NCBI RefSeq assembly: GCF_014652695.1
Contig: NZ_BMZH01000004.1
Coordinates: forward strand, 164,620 to 228,619
From: Algimonas arctica
GTDB taxonomy: Bacteria; Pseudomonadota; Alphaproteobacteria; Caulobacterales; Maricaulaceae
DNA length: 64,000 nt
Direction: 5' to 3'
Positions 39,675 to 50,237 of the stretch are shown in pieces (positions within the stretch are counted from its first letter, which is position 1; every line of letters starts with the position of its first letter). Under the pieces are notes generated by a model. That model made no database searches. It had not been told where the DNA came from and saw nothing but the letters and a program-made list of their open reading frames with translations. Both the position numbers and the translations under genes were made by a program.

Positions 39675-40539
39675 GTGTGACTCCTTGGGAAGGCGATGGG
39701 GTGTGAGACGGCGAAAATTGCGGCCACGCATATCGCGTATCGCGGAATAGATGATCGATGAGCGGCACGAGCGGCGCGCAGAGGATGAGTGCCAGAATAA
39801 TACCCGCGCTATTGTGCAAGCCGAACTGAATAGAAAACCCAACTGTGGCGACAAGGGCGGCGAACAGCACGCGTCCGACTCGCGCATCCGGCGTCGTCTT
39901 GGGGTCGGAAATCATGAAGAAAGCAAAGATGAGCAGCGCGCCGCTTTGTAGCTGATGGAGGGGAATAGCGAGCGGATCGCCGAGCCAGAGCGCGCGTGCG
40001 AACAAGAGCACCGCATAACTACCGAGCAACGCCAAGCTGACATCCCACCGCTTCGCTTTGCCCGTCACGATTCCGCCGAGGCCAAGCAGTAACACCGCCA
40101 GAACAGGCGCCGCGCCCCACTGCCCCGGTGAAATCCAAGCCGCCCCAAATATCAAACTGACAATGACGAGGCCAAAGTTGGCTGGATTGAAAATATGCTT
40201 GCCGCGCCAGCGCAGGATATATTTTGACCCGACGGCCAACACGCCTGCCAAGATCGAGAGGCTTACGCTGCCCGTGCGTAACAGCAGAGTCAGTGATAGC
40301 GCTGAAATAAGAGGGCTACGCGGATCAAACGGGCGCTTAGCAATGAACCGATCCGCCAGCGCTTGCGTCACCAATGTTGCACCAACACAACCGACGACAT
40401 GCCACCACGGAAGACGAAAGCTATAGGCGAACAGACCGATCAGGATTAGCGAGGACAGGACGCTGATTTGATAGTGGCGGGGATCGCGCAGCAAAGCGCG
40501 CAATCCATTCCGTCCAAATATCCCAGAGACCGATTTCAT
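39646..40539 (-). CDS. RnfD/NqrB-like membrane protein
   Basis: Membrane protein of about 297 residues from ATG 40539, with some nine to ten hydrophobic segments and the RnfD/NqrB family C-terminal motif (G-A-L-L-I-F-A-F-F-M-I-S-D-P-K-T-T-P). In Rnf/Nqr complexes this subunit carries covalent FMN on a Thr in S-G-A-T; I see no S-G-A-T here, and no other rnf or nqr gene is near. Translation start is unsure: the candidate promoter (40543-40571) would begin transcription at about this ATG, so leaderless translation or a downstream TTG with GGACGG ahead of it is possible. Overlaps the DUF2330 gene by 29 bp. Confidence 0.8.
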   Translation of the reverse strand: MKSVSGIFGRNGLRALLRDPRHYQISVLSSLILIGLFAYSFRLPWWHVVGCVGATLVTQALADRFIAKRPFDPRSPLISALSLTLLLRTGSVSLSILAGVLAVGSKYILRWRGKHIFNPANFGLVIVSLIFGAAWISPGQWGAAPVLAVLLLGLGGIVTGKAKRWDVSLALLGSYAVLLFARALWLGDPLAIPLHQLQSGALLIFAFFMISDPKTTPDARVGRVLFAALVATVGFSIQFGLHNSAGIILALILCAPLVPLIDHLFRDTRYAWPQFSPSHTPSPSQGVTHVHDLTPAE

Positions 40540-40542
40540 TAC

Positions 40543-40571
40543 ATTATAACTAAACCCTGCAAATGTGGCAA
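40543..40571 (-). promoter_or_regulatory. Sigma70-like promoter for the RnfD-like/DUF2330 pair
   Basis: On the minus strand TTGCCA (40566-40571) and a perfect TATAAT (40543-40548) are separated by exactly 17 nt. The -10 is only 3 nt from the assigned ATG, so either the mRNA is leaderless or the real start is downstream. Confidence 0.5.
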
Positions 40572-40626
40572 AGCAAGGGCAACGATTGCTGTGTTTAATG
40601 AAACTATAGTCATTCAACGATTGGCA

Positions 40627-42891
40627 TTAAAGCCGCTTATCCGGGGCAAACAGTCCCTTCCGCGAGAACCCTCGCGGCGCCATCCGGCCCGCTTGGGCGC
40701 GCGACCCGACATGGTTCGGCCAATCTGGAACCTCTTGGCGGCGTCCAGCGCTGTCGATGAAGGAAAGCCCCTCTTCCGCCGTGAAAGTCGTCACATCAAT
40801 CATTCCGCCATCCTTGTAGCGTTGTAGACGGACGCCCTTGCCGCGCGAGAGTTCGGACACTTCGTCGAGCGGGAATACCAACAGCTTCCGGTTATCACCT
40901 ATAATCGCGACACGATCGCCTTTGGCTTCAATGACGCGAATGGCTTCGGCATCACCTTTGACATTGAGGATTTGTTTGCCGCCGCGCGTTGAGGCAATGA
41001 TGTCGCTCTCATTGACGCGGAAGCCATAGCCTTCGCTCGACGCGACGAGCAGGGTGCGCTCAGGATTATGTACAAACAAGCCAACCGGAATATGGTCGTT
41101 TTCCAGATCAACCATCAGGCGGATCGGCTCTCCGTTTCCGCGCCCGCCGGGTAGTTTATCCCCGCCCAGCGTGTAGAATTTTCCGTTTGAGGCGAACAGG
41201 ATAATCTTATCCGTGGTTTCAGCCGGGATAAGGAAGGCCAGCTTGTCGCCCTCCTTAAACTTCAACGTCGAGAGATCATCGACATGGCCTTTGAGCGCAC
41301 GAATCCAGCCTTTTTCTGACAGGATAACCGTGATTTTTTCTTTCTCGATAAAGGCCGTGGACAGATCGATATCCAAATCAGGGGCCACTTCGAATGTCGT
41401 CCGGCGTCGTCCGTTTTCAGTTTTCGGCCCATAGAGGTCTCGCAGAGATCTGATTTGCCCTGAAATCGTCTCCCACTGTTTCTCATCCGAAGCGACTAAG
41501 CCGTCCAGCTTCGCCTGCTCTTCGCGCAGCGCTTCACTCTCAGATTTGATCTCGATCTCTTGCAACTTGTTCAAGGCCCGCAAGCGCATATTCAGGATGG
41601 CATCGGCCTGACGTTCAGTCAGGTTAAAGGCCGCGATAAGCTCCTCTTTCGGCTTATCTTCGTAGCGAACGATCCGGATGACCTCATCCAGATTGAGGAA
41701 GGCAATCAGATAGCCTTCAAGCACTTCCAAACGGTCCGCAATTTTACTGAGCCGTTGTTCCGTCCGGCGTAGGAGCACAACGCGGCGATGATCGAGCCAG
41801 CTTTGAATGACTTCGCGCAAATCCATCACGCGCGGAACACCCTGCGCATCGAGCACATTCATATTGAGCGAGACCCGGCTTTCCAGCTCGCTCATTTTGA
41901 ACAGGCTTTCCATCAAGACTTTGGGGTCAATGTTCTTACTGCGCGGTTCCAGCACGATGCGAATATCTTCGGCACTCTCATCACGGATGTCGGCAAGACC
42001 AGACGCCTTCTTGCTTTCAATGACGTCAGCTAGCTTTTCGATCAGGCGGGATTTCTGTACCTGATAGGGGATTTCTGTGACCACGATCTGATATTGGCCG
42101 CGACCCAAATCCTCAACCGACCACCGCGCGCGAACGCGGAAACCGCCTCTGCCCGTTTTATACGCTTCCAAGATCGATTCGGGTGACTCCACCATAATCC
42201 CGCCTGTCGGCAGATCCGGCCCGAGAATATGACTGACAAGCGTTTCGACACGCGCATTCGGCGTTTTGATTAAGTGCAAAGCCGCGTTACAAATCTCCGC
42301 GACATTATGCGGAGGGATACTCGTGGCCATACCAACGGCGATCCCCTGCGCGCCATTGGCAAGCAAGTTCGGAAAACCCGCAGGGAGAACGATCGGTTCT
42401 TCATCTTCTTCATTATAGGTCGCTTTGAAATCGACCGCGTCCTCGTCCAGCCCTTCGAGCAACAGCATGCCAGCAGCCGTCATCTTGGCTTCAGTGTACC
42501 GCATCGCGGCGGGGCTATCGCCGTCGATATTTCCGAAATTGCCCTGCCCTTCGACAAGTGGGTAACGCGTGGCGAATTCTTGCGAGAGCTTGACCAGGGC
42601 ATCATAAATCGACTGATCACCGTGCGGGTGGAACTGCCCCATCACATCGCCAACGATCCGTGCGGATTTTTTATACGCGCCTTCTGGGTTAAGCTTAAGC
42701 TGACGCATGGCGTAGAGAATACGGCGGTGAACCGGTTTCATTCCGTCGCGCACATCGGGAAGCGCCCGCTGCGTGATCGTCGACAGCGCGTACGCCATGT
42801 AACGGCCCGACAGGGCGCGGTCGATGTGTTCTTCAATCACCGGCTTGGGCGGGAGCGGAGGCGGAGTCTTAGGTGTGCGTGTCTTGGCCAT
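40627..42891 (-). CDS. parC: DNA topoisomerase IV subunit A
   Basis: Decatenating topoisomerase subunit, partner of ParE. The 754 residues have the breakage-reunion domain with active Tyr in M-R-Y-T-E-A-K-M and a short C-terminal domain without a GyrA box, which separates it from gyrA at 33037. The quinolone-determining stretch reads [10 protein letters not shown]: the residue aligned with E. coli Ser80 is Gln. It lies just after recO on the same strand. Confidence 0.95.
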   Translation of the reverse strand: MAKTRTPKTPPPLPPKPVIEEHIDRALSGRYMAYALSTITQRALPDVRDGMKPVHRRILYAMRQLKLNPEGAYKKSARIVGDVMGQFHPHGDQSIYDALVKLSQEFATRYPLVEGQGNFGNIDGDSPAAMRYTEAKMTAAGMLLLEGLDEDAVDFKATYNEEDEEPIVLPAGFPNLLANGAQGIAVGMATSIPPHNVAEICNAALHLIKTPNARVETLVSHILGPDLPTGGIMVESPESILEAYKTGRGGFRVRARWSVEDLGRGQYQIVVTEIPYQVQKSRLIEKLADVIESKKASGLADIRDESAEDIRIVLEPRSKNIDPKVLMESLFKMSELESRVSLNMNVLDAQGVPRVMDLREVIQSWLDHRRVVLLRRTEQRLSKIADRLEVLEGYLIAFLNLDEVIRIVRYEDKPKEELIAAFNLTERQADAILNMRLRALNKLQEIEIKSESEALREEQAKLDGLVASDEKQWETISGQIRSLRDLYGPKTENGRRRTTFEVAPDLDIDLSTAFIEKEKITVILSEKGWIRALKGHVDDLSTLKFKEGDKLAFLIPAETTDKIILFASNGKFYTLGGDKLPGGRGNGEPIRLMVDLENDHIPVGLFVHNPERTLLVASSEGYGFRVNESDIIASTRGGKQILNVKGDAEAIRVIEAKGDRVAIIGDNRKLLVFPLDEVSELSRGKGVRLQRYKDGGMIDVTTFTAEEGLSFIDSAGRRQEVPDWPNHVGSRAQAGRMAPRGFSRKGLFAPDKRL

Positions 42892-42980
42892 ACCAAACCT
42901 CTACCTGATTCAGACTTGAAACCTAGCGGAACAAAGCAAGAAAATCATAGCAACGCAGCTATGTTTAAGCCGATTACAAA

Positions 42981-43712
42981 CTAAACGGCCAACCCGTCCG
43001 CTACCAACCGCTCGACCATCACGCGCCGCGCCTCGGGCAGCGTCCGATTTCGCTCCCACTGCACGCGGGTTTCCAAGAAATGACCCGTGAGGCGTAAACC
43101 GTCGGCAATATCTTGCGGTGTTGCGATAGGCTGACCGCGCAAGAAGGGCGGCAGGCGAAAGAGTTTATCGAGATAGGGCTCAGCGGCTTCGGCACAGACA
43201 GCCCGACCAGAGCGCGGCGAGACATGCGTGAGGTTGTCTGTCGTTTCTGTCGCCGCACATCGCGACAAATCAAGACCGTACCCGAGGCCTTCGAGCAGCA
43301 TGGTTTCCCAGCGCACATAAAGCGCTGGCCAGATATCCGGGTCGTCCAGCCGTTCGAGGACGATTTTAGTCACATCATACAGACCGGGAAGCGGCTGTTT
43401 CTCTGGCAGCATTTCTCGCAACAGCGAGGCGAGACTATTGAGCGCGGAAAGGCTTAGCCGATCCTCCATAAAGGTCCCGGCCAGCGCGTCGACAAGTTCG
43501 ACCGTGTAATAACCGAGATGTTCCTCAAGCCGTCCGCGCCACTCGACTTCGACTATGTTGCCCGGCTGTAAAATCGGGCGCATCCGCCGCCCAACCCCGC
43601 CCCGGACTAACGCATTATGGCGGCCATGCTCACGGGTGAACGTTTCCATGATCGCGGAGGTTTCGCCATGCTTGCGCGCTTGAAGCACAATGGCTTCAGA
43701 AACAAAATCCAC
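42981..43712 (-). CDS. recO: DNA repair protein RecO
   Basis: Loads RecA through RecF-RecR in gap repair. The 243 residues show the N-terminal OB-fold start (F-V-S-E-A-I-V-L-Q-A-R-K-H-G-E-T-S-A) and the helical C-terminal domain with the A-A-T-E-T-T-D region. The start is GTG, sharing one base with the era stop (TAGTG), so translation is probably coupled. Confidence 0.95.
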   Translation of the reverse strand: MDFVSEAIVLQARKHGETSAIMETFTREHGRHNALVRGGVGRRMRPILQPGNIVEVEWRGRLEEHLGYYTVELVDALAGTFMEDRLSLSALNSLASLLREMLPEKQPLPGLYDVTKIVLERLDDPDIWPALYVRWETMLLEGLGYGLDLSRCAATETTDNLTHVSPRSGRAVCAEAAEPYLDKLFRLPPFLRGQPIATPQDIADGLRLTGHFLETRVQWERNRTLPEARRVMVERLVADGLAV

Positions 43713-44692
43713 TAAACGTCGAACTCCAAACCGGATTCTGTGTAGCGCGCGCGGTCATCCATCCAGTTTTCACGCACTTTCACAAAGAGAAAAAGGTGGA
43801 CTTTTCGACCCAGCCACTCTTGCATCTCTTTCCGGGCCGACGCGCCGATATCTTTAATCGCGGCGCCGCCTTTGCCAAGCACGATGGCTTTTTGCGTCCC
43901 ACGACGGACATAAATGATCTGATCAATCTTAACGGACCCGTCCTTACGCTCGGACCATTTTTCGGTTTCGACCATAGAGGCGTATGGCAGCTCGTCATGC
44001 AAACGCAGAAACAGTTTTTCGCGCGTAATCTCGGCCGCCATCAAACGAACCGGAATGTCTGCGGCCTGATCAACAGGGTATAAGAGCGGGCCTTCTGGCA
44101 TCGCGTCCGCCAGATAGGCCGCCAGTTCAGGGACGCCTTCGCCCTTCGTCGCAGAGACCACGAAAATCTTGGCATAATCGCCATGCTCATCGAAGTGAGC
44201 CATCATCGGAAGCATTTCTTCTTTTGGAACCGTGTCCATTTTATTCAGGACGAGTGCGGCCTTGCGCTCGCGCTTCGCGAGACCCGCCATGACCATTTCA
44301 GTATCTTCTGATCCCAAACGGTCTTGCGCATCGCCTTCGCCGATTTTGTGGCGGTACCATGCGCCTGCATCAACGACGTGGACGATGGCGTTGGAATCAT
44401 CGGCACCGCTCCAGGCCGCATGAACCATCGACTTAGAGAGACGGTCTTGTTTGCGTGGCGCAAAAATACCGGGAGTGTCGACAAGTACGACTTGGGAGAG
44501 AACTTTGTCCGTCGTTTCCAACATCGCGATCGCACGAATTTGGAACCGTGTTGTCTGAACTTTGTGCGTGACGATTGAGACCTTCTCCCCCACCAAACGA
44601 TTGGTTAGGGTCGATTTCCCCGCATTGGGAGCGCCAACAATGGCCGCGAAGCCGCTGCGTATAACAGCGTCTGTTTTTGGTGTTATTTCCAT
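43712..44692 (-). CDS. era: GTPase Era
   Basis: Ribosome-assembly GTPase binding the 3' end of 16S rRNA. G1 is G-A-P-N-A-G-K-S-T, G3 D-T-P-G-I-F, G4 N-K-M-D; the C-terminal KH domain holds V-L-G-K-G-G-A-A-I-K-D-I-G. Length 326 is slightly longer than E. coli Era. It overlaps rnc by 10 bp. Confidence 0.97.
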   Translation of the reverse strand: MEITPKTDAVIRSGFAAIVGAPNAGKSTLTNRLVGEKVSIVTHKVQTTRFQIRAIAMLETTDKVLSQVVLVDTPGIFAPRKQDRLSKSMVHAAWSGADDSNAIVHVVDAGAWYRHKIGEGDAQDRLGSEDTEMVMAGLAKRERKAALVLNKMDTVPKEEMLPMMAHFDEHGDYAKIFVVSATKGEGVPELAAYLADAMPEGPLLYPVDQAADIPVRLMAAEITREKLFLRLHDELPYASMVETEKWSERKDGSVKIDQIIYVRRGTQKAIVLGKGGAAIKDIGASARKEMQEWLGRKVHLFLFVKVRENWMDDRARYTESGLEFDV

Positions 44693-45381
44693 ATATTGAT
44701 AAGCGACTGAGCGGCGAGACGTTCCGCATCGCGCTTGCTTTTCCCTGTTCCGGTGGCTGTCCCAATCCCTGTGACGGACACGTCGATAACGAAGACCGGA
44801 TCATGATCGGGGCCTGATCGGTCTGTAACTTCATACTGCGGCAATCCACGCCCATGCGCCATAGCCATTTCCTGCAGCGTTGTTTTTGGGTCCTTGGCGG
44901 ATTTGGAAACAACTATTTTTAGCTCCGGAATCCAGTGTGTGTCGTAGAACGACTGCACCGTCTCCATGCCGCCATCCAGATAGATCGCCGCGATCAGCGC
45001 TTCGCAGGCATCTCCTAGAATAGACGTCTTTTCACGACCGCCTTGTTTTTCCTCGGACGCTGACATCAGCAAACAATCGCCGAGACCAATTTTCCGCGCG
45101 ACTTTCGCGCACATTTCTTTGCGAACGAGCGCATTAAGCCGACGCGCTAATGTGCCTTCTGGCTCGCTCGAATAATCAAACAGGGCCCGCGCGGTCATTA
45201 AGCCGAGAACCCGATCCCCGAGGAATTCAAGCCGCTCATTATTGCCGCTGGAATCCAATCCGTCACCATAAGAACTATGTCGCAATGCCCGCATCGCCAG
45301 CATCCGGTCTTCAAACCGATAGCCGAGCCGCGTCTCAAGCTTCTCGACGCGCTTATAGCGTTGCGCCTCGAGCGAGCTCAC
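44683..45381 (-). CDS. rnc: Ribonuclease III
   Basis: Cuts double-stranded RNA in rRNA maturation and mRNA control. The signature E-R-L-E-F-L-G-D-R-V-L-G is present, with a second acidic cluster (G-D-A-C-E-A-L-I-A-A-I-Y) and the C-terminal dsRNA-binding domain (from about residue 155). 232 residues; GTG start overlapping the lepB stop by 4 bp. Confidence 0.97.
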   Translation of the reverse strand: MSSLEAQRYKRVEKLETRLGYRFEDRMLAMRALRHSSYGDGLDSSGNNERLEFLGDRVLGLMTARALFDYSSEPEGTLARRLNALVRKEMCAKVARKIGLGDCLLMSASEEKQGGREKTSILGDACEALIAAIYLDGGMETVQSFYDTHWIPELKIVVSKSAKDPKTTLQEMAMAHGRGLPQYEVTDRSGPDHDPVFVIDVSVTGIGTATGTGKSKRDAERLAAQSLINIWK

Positions 45382-46169
45382 TCAATGCCCTTAAAGAAAC
45401 GATCACCCCGGAAATTCGCCCACGTCCACGGTTTGAAAATCACGAAATCCTCATCGACAGATGCGAGCACAAATTCTGCGCGGCCAATGATGTTCTCTGC
45501 GGGCACATACCCTGCGCCCTGCTGTGTCACGGGAACGCGGCTATCGCCTGAAAAGTCGCGATTATCGCCCATCATGAAATAGTGGCCCGCGGGAACAGTG
45601 AAGACGGATGTATTGTCAGCCCGGTTATTCTTGATGCCGTCATAAATAAGATGCGGTTCAGCTTCGCCCGGCAAAGTTTCGTCGTAAAGTTCAGCATTAT
45701 AACGACCCAAGACCCGGCCGGCATTTCGGTGCGTGTAAGTTTCCGTCCGGACGAGAGTCATCTCAACAGGCACGTCATTGATGTGAAGAACACCCTCGAT
45801 CATCTGAATACGTTCGCCGGGCAGACCCACCAAACGTTTGATATAATTTTGACGGATGCCATCCGGACGAAAGACAATCACGTCGCCGCGTTCTGGACCG
45901 CGGGCCAAAAACCGGCCTTTGACGTCAGGAAATGGCAGAGGGAGCGCGGCATAACGGCCATACCCGACTGAGTATTTTGAGGTGATGACATAATCCCCCT
46001 CCATCAATCCCGGATACATCGACCCGGTCGGGATGGTGAAGGGTTGAAAGATAAAGGTTCGCAGGATGAGCGCGATCCCCAGCGCCCATGCAACCGTCGA
46101 GAGGAGCTCTCCGATACCGCCTTCGGGCTTCTCAGCCGTGGCTTTCTGTTTGGCTGTCTTTTTAAACAT
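45378..46169 (-). CDS. lepB: Signal peptidase I
   Basis: Membrane-bound serine peptidase that releases exported proteins from their signal peptides. One N-terminal transmembrane segment (L-S-T-V-A-W-A-L-G-I-A-L-I-L-R), catalytic Ser in I-P-T-G-S-M-Y-P and Lys in Q-N-Y-I-K-R-L-V-G-L-P-G, and the G-D-N-R-D-F-S-G-D-S-R box. Length 263. Lies 9 bp after acpS. Confidence 0.97.
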   Translation of the reverse strand: MFKKTAKQKATAEKPEGGIGELLSTVAWALGIALILRTFIFQPFTIPTGSMYPGLMEGDYVITSKYSVGYGRYAALPLPFPDVKGRFLARGPERGDVIVFRPDGIRQNYIKRLVGLPGERIQMIEGVLHINDVPVEMTLVRTETYTHRNAGRVLGRYNAELYDETLPGEAEPHLIYDGIKNNRADNTSVFTVPAGHYFMMGDNRDFSGDSRVPVTQQGAGYVPAENIIGRAEFVLASVDEDFVIFKPWTWANFRGDRFFKGIE

Positions 46170-46178
46170 GCGCAGCGC

Positions 46179-46580
46179 CTAGCAGCCGGGCCGCGCTTCG
46201 ACTACCGCAAAGGCCACAGCAAAATCGACTTCGTCAGAAAGGCTGACGCGGATATGTGCTGTGTGATCTTCGGGCAGCATCGCCCGCAAACGCTCTGCCG
46301 CGTCGCCGTGAAGCAAGACCCCAGGCCGTCCAGATTGGTCATTGTAAATTTCAACATCATGCCAAGATAACGCGCCCGTTTGCTCAGACGCCAGAGCTTT
46401 CGCCACGGCTTCCTTGGCTGCAAAACGCTTTGATAGACAGGGCACAGGGTCCATTCGCGCGAGGCATTTTTCCCGTTCGGCGGCAGTCAACACTTTCGCC
46501 GCAAAACGGTCCGTGTGGCGATCATAAATCTTTCGAATGCGGCGAATGTCGCAAATATCTGTGCCTATTCCCAAAATCAT
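46179..46580 (-). CDS. acpS: Holo-[acyl-carrier-protein] synthase
   Basis: Transfers phosphopantetheine from CoA to acyl carrier protein. The 133 residues begin M-I-L-G-I-G-T-D-I-C-D and contain F-A-A-K-E-A-V-A-K-A-L, the two Mg/CoA motifs, and the C-terminal S-L-S-D-E-V-D-F-A-V-A. It overlaps pdxJ by 4 bp. Confidence 0.96.
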   Translation of the reverse strand: MILGIGTDICDIRRIRKIYDRHTDRFAAKVLTAAEREKCLARMDPVPCLSKRFAAKEAVAKALASEQTGALSWHDVEIYNDQSGRPGVLLHGDAAERLRAMLPEDHTAHIRVSLSDEVDFAVAFAVVEARPGC

Positions 46581-47338
46581 GACGCGCGCGCGTCTCGGAT
46601 TAGGGTCGCCATGCGTTCAATCGCGGGCTGTAAGCCCAGAAACACGGCTTCGCCAATGATGAAATGCCCGATATTGAGCTCTTTCGCCTCATTGATACGC
46701 GCAATAGGTGCGACATTATCGAACGTCAGGCCATGTCCATAATGGACTTCTAAGCCTGCCGCATGGGCCAGACGCCCGCCCTCACGCAACTGCTCCAAAA
46801 TCGCATCCGCTTTGGTTTGATCGCCATCATCAAGCGCATGCGCATACGCGCCAGTGTGAAATTCAACCACGTTAGCGCGGGTCGAGGCGGCCGCTTCGAT
46901 CTGGTGGGGGTTAGCTTCGATAAAGAGAGAGACGCAGCAGCCGGCGTCAGCCAGCTGCGCGATGATCGGGACGAGTCGGTTATGTTGCCCCGCCACATCC
47001 AATCCGCCCTCGGTCGTACGCTCCTCGCGCCGCTCAGGGACAATGCAGGCCGCGTGAGGTTTCAAGCGCATTGCGACCGAGACCATTTCGTCCGTCGCCG
47101 CCAATTCCATATTCAGCGGAATATTCTCGTCTTCACAGAGCACGGCTAAGCGCTCCATGTCCGCATCTGTGATGTGACGTCGGTCCTCACGCAAATGGGC
47201 CGTGATTCCGTCCGCGCCCGCCGCTATCGCAACTTTCGCCGCCTCAACGGGATCTGGGTGGGTTCCGCCGCGCGCATTACGCAGGGTGGCGACGTGATCA
47301 ATATTAACGCCGAGTCGGATAAAACCGCTTTGTGGCAT
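46577..47338 (-). CDS. pdxJ: Pyridoxine 5'-phosphate synthase
   Basis: Last step of de novo pyridoxine phosphate synthesis from 1-deoxyxylulose-5-phosphate and amino-acetone phosphate. The 253 residues open with L-G-V-N-I-D-H-V-A-T-L-R-N-A-R, and have H-L-R-E-D-R-R-H-I and E-F-H-T-G-A-Y-A; all typical. ATG shares a base with the pyrE stop. Confidence 0.97.
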   Translation of the reverse strand: MPQSGFIRLGVNIDHVATLRNARGGTHPDPVEAAKVAIAAGADGITAHLREDRRHITDADMERLAVLCEDENIPLNMELAATDEMVSVAMRLKPHAACIVPERREERTTEGGLDVAGQHNRLVPIIAQLADAGCCVSLFIEANPHQIEAAASTRANVVEFHTGAYAHALDDGDQTKADAILEQLREGGRLAHAAGLEVHYGHGLTFDNVAPIARINEAKELNIGHFIIGEAVFLGLQPAIERMATLIRDARAS

Positions 47339-47937
47339 TAAGCCAGACCTCGGCTACCCGGCTTGATCGCGACAGTCCCCGCGAGTTCTGGCGGTAGATC
47401 ATTGGGATCGTAGTCAGGGAACCGTTTTGAGGCGAGACTGATGAGCGGCACGCCAATATCCGCGTCTCCGCCCGATCGATCAAAGATACAGCAGCCCGCA
47501 ATGACGTTTCCGCCCGCTTTCGTAATGGCGGCAATCGTTTCACGCGATGACAGGCCGGTCGTGACGATATCTTCGACCATCAGCACGGTTTGGCCTTCCT
47601 GTAAGGTAAAGCCCCGCCGCAGTGTAAACTCTCCGCCTTCACGCTCCATAAACATGGAGTTCAGACCCAGCTGACGCGCCATTTCATATCCGGGAATCAC
47701 GCCGCCCATGGCGGGCGCAATGATCACATCGGGCAGCGTTCCTAACTGCTCACGAACTTTATCGGCTAAGGCCGCACAGACCTTGGCGGTCAGGATTGGG
47801 TTTTGAAAAATCAGTGCTTTTTGCATAAACAAGGCGCTGCGCCGTCCAGATGACAGGATGAAGTGACCTTCCAACAAAGCCCCGGCTTCGCGAAAAATAT
47901 CTAGCACATCCGCTGTCGTCATTTTGCTTTGTGTCAT
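47338..47937 (-). CDS. pyrE: Orotate phosphoribosyltransferase
   Basis: Joins orotate to PRPP in pyrimidine synthesis. The PRPP-binding motif [11 protein letters not shown] is present, as is [10 protein letters not shown] use ATG 47937, which follows the rel stop by one base (TAAgATG), giving 199 residues; ATG 47922 (M-T-T-A-D-V-L) is also likely and ATG 47973 less so. The N-terminal stretch [15 protein letters not shown] is a small internal duplication around these starts. Confidence 0.95.
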   Translation of the reverse strand: MTQSKMTTADVLDIFREAGALLEGHFILSSGRRSALFMQKALIFQNPILTAKVCAALADKVREQLGTLPDVIIAPAMGGVIPGYEMARQLGLNSMFMEREGGEFTLRRGFTLQEGQTVLMVEDIVTTGLSSRETIAAITKAGGNVIAGCCIFDRSGGDADIGVPLISLASKRFPDYDPNDLPPELAGTVAIKPGSRGLA

Positions 47938-47938
47938 C

Positions 47939-50212
47939 TTACTTTTCGTCACTTTGCTTTGCGTCTGAGACATTGCTTTCGCCTTTTTCAATCTGTGACC
48001 GCGTTCGATCAGCGGCGACGACATAGGTCGACGTGCGCATCGCGGCAATAATCGCCAGAAGGTGCCTGTTGTCGCGGACCTCCAGATCTAACAGCATGTC
48101 AAAGAATGCCGGGCTGCGTTGCAGCGTCTTGATGTTGATAAGGTTGCCGAAATTCTCACCAATGATGCGTGTGACGTCCGCCAGAGCCCCGGGGACATGT
48201 TGAACGGTCGTTGTGACACGGGCTGTCGAGGCAGCCTTCTCGGCGGCGCGACGCCACCCAAGGTCGATCCAATCCTGAGGATCGGATTCGTGTTTCGCCA
48301 GCTCTTCACAATCAATTGTGTGGATATCGATCCCACCTTGGCGCGATTGCAGCCCTATGATCCGGTCGCCGGGTATCGGTGAGCAACAGGATTCTAGATG
48401 TAAGCTTACACCGGGCCGCAACTCTTCGCCTTTGACATAAAGCCGCGCGCTCCTGTCACTTATCAAGTCACGGTTGGCCATTTCTTCGTCGGCATCGCGG
48501 TCTTTTAGCGCCGGAAAAACGGTGATGATGAAGTCGTTCATGGAAAGATCGCCACGACCAAGAATTTCATAAACTTCTTCGACGTCGGTCAGCCCCATAC
48601 GTTTCACAACATCGCCCAGAGATTTCTCCGCAAACGGTTGGTTTTCACGTTGAAAGGCATGCTCGGCCAGCATCGCCCCAATACGCCGGAATTCTTCAGC
48701 TTCTCCTTCGCGCGTCAAGCGGCGGAGGGCCGACCGCGCTTTACCCGTTACGACCATATTCTCCCAGCCCTCTTGCGGTTCGGGCGTCCCGCCCCGCACG
48801 ATCTTGACAACATCGCCGTTGCGCAGCTGGGTTCTTAACGGAACACGGCTACTATTCACGACAGCGCCGATACAGGTGTCGCCAACTTTCGTGTGGACCG
48901 CATAAGCAAAATCGAGTGGCGTCGCGCCGCGCGGCAAGGAAATCAGATCACCTTTCGGTGTAAACGCGAAAACCTGATCCGCGAACATTTCCATTTTTGC
49001 GTTTACAAGGAATTCGGCGGCATCGCCGGACTGTTCCATCATCTCAACAAGGGGTCGAATTCGGCGCACCGGATCGCCGCCAGACGCCTTGGCTCGTTCC
49101 GGGTCATAGGCGTAGGATTGGTCTTTATACGTCCAATGCGCGGCCACGCCCCGTTCGGCCACATCTTCCATACGTTCCGTGCGGATTTGGATTTCAACGC
49201 GGCGATTATCGGGGGTACGAATGGTGGTGTGCAGCGATTGATAACCGTTGGGCTTGGGCACGCTGATAAAGTCACGAAACCGTGCCGGAACCGCCCGATA
49301 GTTGCGATGCAAGATACCTAAGACACGATAACAATCTTCCTCTGTTTCGGTCAAAATCCTGAAAGCATACAGATCAGCCACGTCTTCAAAACTAATATTT
49401 TGCCGCTGTAATTTTCGCCAAATCGCGAAGGGACGTTTTTCCCGTCCGTAAATGCGGACCGATAAATTATACTTGTCAAACAGGTCTCTTAGAGCCGTCG
49501 AAACATCACTAATCGCTTCGCCTTGATTTTCGCGCCAATCATCGAGCCGCCGCATAATGCCTTCATAGGCCCCCTCATTAATGTGCTTGAACGAGAGATC
49601 TTCAAGTTCTGAACATATTCTGTCCACCCCGATTCGACGGGCCAGAGGCGCATAGATTTCCAAAGTCTCTTTCGCGATCCTTTCGCGGGACGATTGTCGC
49701 GGATGATATTCCAACGTGCGCATATTGTGTAATCGGTCGCACAATTTCACCAACAGAACGCGGACATCCTTGCTCATTGCGAGAACGAATTTCTGGAAAT
49801 TCTCCGCCTGAGCACTCTCTTTGGTGGCAGACGGACTCAATTCCAATTGCGACAGCTTCGTCACACCATCAACAAGTTCCGCGATCTCAGGCGTAAACTC
49901 TTTGGCCAATTCCTCACGCGTCACATCCGTATCTTCGAGAACATCGTGAAGCAGTGCCGTGCAGATCGAAGCTACATCAAGATGGAGATTTGCCAAAATA
50001 CCGGCGACTTCGATCGGGTGGGCGAAATAAGGATCGCCCGAATGGCGCTTCTGTTCACCATGCGCTTTGATGGTGAAAATATAGGCCTTATTGATCAGTC
50101 CTTCATTCGCCGAAGGGTCATACGCCTTTACCCGCTCGACCAGTTCAAACTGGCGCAGATAGCTGGGCTTTCCGCTTTCGGGGGCGGGCAGGATCGGCGT
50201 GTGATCGTTCAC
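47939..50212 (-). CDS. Bifunctional (p)ppGpp synthetase/hydrolase (Rel/SpoT)
   Basis: Makes and degrades the stringent-response alarmone. Domains in order: HD hydrolase (H-P-I-E-V-A, H-D-V-L-E-D-T), synthetase ([10 protein letters not shown]), TGS (F-A-F-T-P-K-G-D-L), and C-terminal ACT (V-P-G-A-L-A-D-V). GTG 50212 gives 757 residues; the frame runs to a GTG at 50248 but that lies inside the rpoZ terminator. It is the only long Rel homologue here, so it is probably the sole Rel of alphaproteobacterial type. rpoZ is directly upstream and pyrE follows. Confidence 0.95.
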   Translation of the reverse strand: MNDHTPILPAPESGKPSYLRQFELVERVKAYDPSANEGLINKAYIFTIKAHGEQKRHSGDPYFAHPIEVAGILANLHLDVASICTALLHDVLEDTDVTREELAKEFTPEIAELVDGVTKLSQLELSPSATKESAQAENFQKFVLAMSKDVRVLLVKLCDRLHNMRTLEYHPRQSSRERIAKETLEIYAPLARRIGVDRICSELEDLSFKHINEGAYEGIMRRLDDWRENQGEAISDVSTALRDLFDKYNLSVRIYGREKRPFAIWRKLQRQNISFEDVADLYAFRILTETEEDCYRVLGILHRNYRAVPARFRDFISVPKPNGYQSLHTTIRTPDNRRVEIQIRTERMEDVAERGVAAHWTYKDQSYAYDPERAKASGGDPVRRIRPLVEMMEQSGDAAEFLVNAKMEMFADQVFAFTPKGDLISLPRGATPLDFAYAVHTKVGDTCIGAVVNSSRVPLRTQLRNGDVVKIVRGGTPEPQEGWENMVVTGKARSALRRLTREGEAEEFRRIGAMLAEHAFQRENQPFAEKSLGDVVKRMGLTDVEEVYEILGRGDLSMNDFIITVFPALKDRDADEEMANRDLISDRSARLYVKGEELRPGVSLHLESCCSPIPGDRIIGLQSRQGGIDIHTIDCEELAKHESDPQDWIDLGWRRAAEKAASTARVTTTVQHVPGALADVTRIIGENFGNLINIKTLQRSPAFFDMLLDLEVRDNRHLLAIIAAMRTSTYVVAADRTRSQIEKGESNVSDAKQSDEK

Positions 50213-50237
50213 AGACCTGATATAGAGAGGCACATAC

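Noticed and set aside
38289-39887. Longer start for the DUF2330 gene
   Set aside because: The extra 71 residues overlap the RnfD-like gene, lack family similarity, and the internal ATG has AAGGAG and a signal peptide.
42274-42984. 236-residue plus-strand frame
   Set aside because: Antisense to parC; no recognisable domain and no Shine-Dalgarno.
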